8,025 bases of DNA from Chloroflexota bacterium. Lineage in GTDB: Bacteria > Chloroflexota > Anaerolineae > Promineifilales > Promineifilaceae. The notes under the pieces were generated by a model, which had not been told where the DNA came from, searched no databases, and saw only the letters and a list, made by a program, of their open reading frames with translations. How positions within the stretch are numbered: the first letter of the stretch is position 1; the number at the start of each line of letters is the position of its first letter. The position numbers were made by a program, and so were the translations under genes. The DNA lies in the NCBI GenBank assembly GCA_008501785.1, contig QQUD01000593.1, positions 1 to 8,025 of the forward strand, given 5' to 3'. Shown here piece by piece: positions 6,149-8,025 of the stretch.

Positions 6149-7118
6149 ATGATGAAGGCTGGAATCGATTTAGGATATAACGCGACCAAGGTGATGAGCG
6201 ACCGGGGCAGGGGCCTATTTCCCAGTGTGGTGGGGACGCCAGACCGGGCGCGGTTTTCGTTGAATGGAAATGAAGATGTGGTGCTCACAATTCCCGATGA
6301 CGGCACCTGGTTGATTGGTGAAGGGGCCATTGCCCAAAGTCGGTTTGCGACGCGGCGGGAGGATAGGGGGTGGATTGAGAGTGAGGAGTATTACCGGCTA
6401 ATGTTGGCCGCGTTTACGGAAGTGACGGCCGGATCGGTGGAGATGAAAGTTGTCACGGGACTGCCGGTGACTTTTTATGGTGACAAGGAAAACCTGCAAG
6501 CGCAGTTTTTGGGTGAGCATCGGGTGCAGCGGGCGGGACGGCGCAGCCAGACGATTCATGTGACGGAATGCCGGGTGATTCCGCAGCCCTTTTGGCTCGG
6601 TGCTGGCGATGGCGTTGGATGATAACGGCCGTATCATGAACAATGACATCGCGCACGGCAACATCGGCGTGATTGACATTGGGGGCAAAACGACCAACTT
6701 GCTCAGCGTGCGGCGGTTGGCAGAGATTGCCAGGGAAACCAGTAGCGTCAATTTGGGAGCATGGGATGTGGTGCGGCAGGCGCGGGAGTTTTTGGCGGTT
6801 GAATGTCCGGAGCTTGATTTACGTGACCATGAAATTGTGGAAGCCATTTCGCAGCGTCAGGTGCGTTACTTTGGGGAACCGGTTGATTTGTCGCCGATTG
6901 TGGAGGCGGCGATTGCGCCGATGGCAGAGCAAGTGATCGCGCAGGCTTCGCAGCTGTGGAATTCGGGGGCGCGGCTGGATGCGGTGTTGGTCACTGGTGG
7001 CGGTGCCCATCTGTTTGGCGCGTATCTGCAAGAATATTTCAGACATGCGTATGTGGTGGATGATCCGGTATTTGCGAATGTGGTTGGTTATTACAGGTTT
7101 GCACAGCGGCTGAAATGA
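6149..7118 (+). pseudogene. ParM/Alp-type actin-like ATPase, split by a frameshift
   Basis: Bacterial actin homologue of the kind that forms filaments to move plasmid copies apart. ATG 6149 has AGGAG (6135-6139) 9 bases upstream. Reconstructed length is 322 residues, normal for ParM/Alp proteins. Phosphate-1 motif GIDLGYNATK starts at residue 5 (Asp7); the N-terminal pattern with FPSVVGTP is that of the actin-like protein N-terminal domain. Phosphate-2 motif VIDIGGKTTN has its Asp at about 176; the adenosine motif VTGGGAHL is at about 281-288. The gene is broken: the first frame runs into a stop at 6620-6622 after PFWLGAGDGVG, while the second frame resumes from about 6594. Removing one T from the run 6590-6593 restores PFGSVLAMALDDNGR without a gap. 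Both nucleotide-binding lobes are otherwise well preserved, so the lesion is recent, a sequencing error, or tolerated by +1 frameshifting. The RHH gene follows after the periodic repeat. Confidence 0.85.
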
Positions 7119-7131
7119 ATATGAGGAATCA

Positions 7132-7227
7132 AATACAAAGGAACAAAGAGACCAAGGCACAAAGAAAAAAGAAAAAAGAGCTTTTCCTTCTTCCCTTTGT
7201 GCCTCTGTTCCTTTGTCTCTTTGTATT
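7132..7227. repeat. Large inverted repeat of 8-bp-periodic ACAAAG units
   Basis: Left arm 7132-7164 holds four hexamers ACAAAG, ACAAAG, ACCAAG, ACAAAG starting at 7135, 7143, 7151 and 7159, exactly 8 bases apart. Right arm 7195-7227 holds four inverted units CTTTGT, CTCTGT, CTTTGT, CTTTGT at 7195, 7203, 7211 and 7219, again every 8 bases. The arms pair over about 33 bases with a few mismatches around a 30-base purine- then pyrimidine-rich centre. It sits between the actin-like gene and the RHH gene. Contiguous short iterons are what RHH partition proteins such as omega or ParR bind, so this could be the centromere and/or operator. Alternatively, it may belong to the CACAAAGG-type repeat that I recall from intergenic DNA of many unrelated environmental bacteria. 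Confidence 0.8.
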
Positions 7228-7248
7228 AATTTCCACTATTAAATTCTG

Positions 7249-7524
7249 ATGAAAACAACGATTTCTTTTTCCCTCGATACGGAGCGGGACCACGATATTT
7301 TGCAATGGCTGAACAGCCTGCCAGATGGTGGCCGGTCAAAGGCAATCCGGGAGGCGCTGCGGGCTAACCTGGGCGAGCAGGAGGTGACGCTGGCAGATGT
7401 GTATCAGGCGATTATGGACCTGAAGCGCGGTGGCCTGACTGTTTCTGGCTCGTCCAGCGTGGATCAGGCTGTTGATGATGAGCCGCCAGACATTGCCCAT
7501 AATTTGGATAACCTGGGTTTGTAG
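7249..7524 (+). CDS. Ribbon-helix-helix DNA-binding protein, ParR-like
   Basis: A 91-residue protein with an RHH fold at its N-terminus: strand TTISFSL (residues 3-9), helix A DHDILQWLNSL, a GGRS turn (about 27-30), and helix B SKAIREALRANLG. RHH proteins dimerise through the strand, which enters the DNA major groove at short repeated sites. A second helical segment, VTLADVYQAIMDLKRG (about 46-61), and an acidic, flexible tail (SSVDQAVDDEPPDIAHNLDNLGL) follow. ParR proteins contact the ParM filament end through a C-terminal tail, and this tail could serve that role; this is inference. Position 22 bp after a periodic inverted repeat and downstream of an actin-like ATPase gene supports a partition adaptor/repressor over a generic CopG antitoxin. 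No clear ribosome site is visible before ATG 7249. Confidence 0.75.
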   Translation: MKTTISFSLDTERDHDILQWLNSLPDGGRSKAIREALRANLGEQEVTLADVYQAIMDLKRGGLTVSGSSSVDQAVDDEPPDIAHNLDNLGL

Positions 7525-7544
7525 ACAGTTTTGAAGGATCGGTC

Positions 7545-7991
7545 ATGAAAGGATTGTTGAATAATTTGTATACCTGGTTTGTGTGTCAGTGGCAAGACGG
7601 CCGTTTCGATGTGCGCCTTTGTTACAAGGATGGCAGTGCAATCTACCTGGCATGTGAATATGTGGTCGATGATGACCTGCTGCAGCGGTTGGCGATGATG
7701 GTGACGGACGGCGGTGCTGCCTATCCTGAAAGTGCCAAGTATCCGCATCTGCCGCAGATATGGCCGGTTGGAAAAGCAGAAAGTGAAGAATTTGCTCTGC
7801 TCTCCCAATTGGTGGATACGGCGCGGCCATGGCGCTGCCGGGTGATTGTGGAAGGTGATCCGGATGATGTGGACACGTTTACAACGTTGGTTAGCCGGGT
7901 GTTTGCGGTTGAGGATTTGAGTGAAGGTGAGTGGGGGAAGGGTGTGCGGTTTCTGGTTGTTGGCCGGAATAAAGGCTGGCCCTGGTGGTGA
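7545..7991 (+). CDS. Unknown 148-residue protein linked to the RHH gene
   Basis: No family recognised. ATG 7545 has AAGGA (7534-7538) 6 bases upstream and begins 20 bp after the RHH stop, so the two are almost certainly co-transcribed and translated at matched levels. The protein is soluble and acidic, without signal peptide or membrane helix. It starts with MKGLLNNLYTWFVCQWQDGRFDVRLCYKDGSAIYLACEYV, predicted as antiparallel strands. A helical, acidic middle follows (DDDLLQRLAMMVTDGG, ESEEFALLSQLVD), then another strand-helix-strand unit (CRVIVEGDPDDVDTFTTLVSRVFAVEDLSEG, VRFLVVGRNKGWPWW). The two-part layout, each with strands and a helix, and the Trp-rich ends suggest a small alpha/beta protein. 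Context suggests an accessory partner of the partition module. A GGAG and an ATG at 8022 after it hint that another gene of the operon begins at the window edge. Confidence 0.7.
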   Translation: MKGLLNNLYTWFVCQWQDGRFDVRLCYKDGSAIYLACEYVVDDDLLQRLAMMVTDGGAAYPESAKYPHLPQIWPVGKAESEEFALLSQLVDTARPWRCRVIVEGDPDDVDTFTTLVSRVFAVEDLSEGEWGKGVRFLVVGRNKGWPWW

Positions 7992-8025
7992 AGCATCAGG
8001 GTGGAATGGAGAAAACAAAAGATGG

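Larger units (their letters stand above)
941..7604. repeat. Dispersed palindromic octamer ACGGCCGT (12 exact copies)
   Basis: Exact copies start at 941, 1155, 1353, 1517, 1781, 2977, 4082, 4941, 5082, 5691, 6625 and 7597. Five are the longer palindrome AACGGCCGTT (2976, 4081, 4940, 5081, 5690), and one-mismatch copies occur at 3451 (TCGGCCGT), 5526 (CCGGCCGT) and 6425 (ACGGCCGG). They fall in coding DNA in more than one frame, in pseudogenes and on both sides of the element boundary. They are a genome-wide compositional signature comparable in kind to cyanobacterial HIP1, not a single element. Confidence 0.85.

Noticed and set aside
6587..6593. CCCTTTT as a classical -1 slippery heptamer
   Set aside because: It has the X-XXY-YYZ letters, but the zero frame reads CCC TTT, not CCT TTT, and the needed change is +1, so -1 slippage would not join the two halves.
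7132..7227. CRISPR array
   Set aside because: Units are 6-8 bp and contiguous with mirrored arms; there are no 25-37 bp repeats with unique spacers and no cas genes.
7464..8018. Long minus-strand frame of 184 codons
   Set aside because: Antisense shadow of the RHH and 148-residue genes, which have good starts and ribosome sites on the plus strand; the protein is His/Pro/Arg-rich as typical shadows are.

Overview
This looks like a bacterial chromosome segment in which ordinary housekeeping genes (about 1-4620) meet the decayed end of an integrated, plasmid-like mobile element (about 4620 to the right edge). The host is uncertain. An octamer, ACGGCCGT, occurs 12 times in 8 kb, in genes and spacers and on both sides of the boundary, and is the strongest lineage signature. 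From memory this habit, the gene styles and the actin-type partition genes suggest Chloroflexota (Anaerolineae-like), but that is an impression, not a demonstrated assignment.

Left part. The window opens inside the 3' end of the ribosome-assembly GTPase gene der. A pair of tandem hairpins built from one short palindrome follows, then a THUMP/UPF0020-type RNA methyltransferase. Convergent to it is a TauE/SafE-type permease. That permease is divergent from a luciferase-like (LLM) flavin oxidoreductase, and their shared spacer holds promoter- and operator-like motifs. Next on the minus strand come a wrecked P-loop kinase-like gene, whose Walker A is frameshifted and has lost both glycines, and a small zinc-ribbon protein.

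Boundary. A minus-strand tRNA-like sequence with anticodon CAT has clear T and anticodon arms, its own rho-independent terminator, but no D arm. Just beyond it lies the C-terminal end of a tyrosine recombinase. This suggests, without proving it, an element integrated at or near a tRNA gene.

Right part. The recombinase remnant (minus) and a following gene remnant (plus) point away from each other, and both lack their 5' ends at the same junction near 4973-4992. One deletion would explain both. The plus-strand remnant has an Asn/Gln-rich linker and a C-terminal helical domain, possibly of a replication or HTH protein. After it come a small lipoprotein, a perfect 15-bp inverted repeat, a ParM/Alp-type actin ATPase gene broken by one extra T in a T run, an inverted repeat made of 8-bp-periodic ACAAAG units, a ribbon-helix-helix protein, and a tightly linked 148-residue protein of unknown function. 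Actin ATPase plus RHH protein plus periodic DNA repeats is the composition expected of an actin-type (type II) plasmid partition cassette. The third gene may be an undescribed partner.
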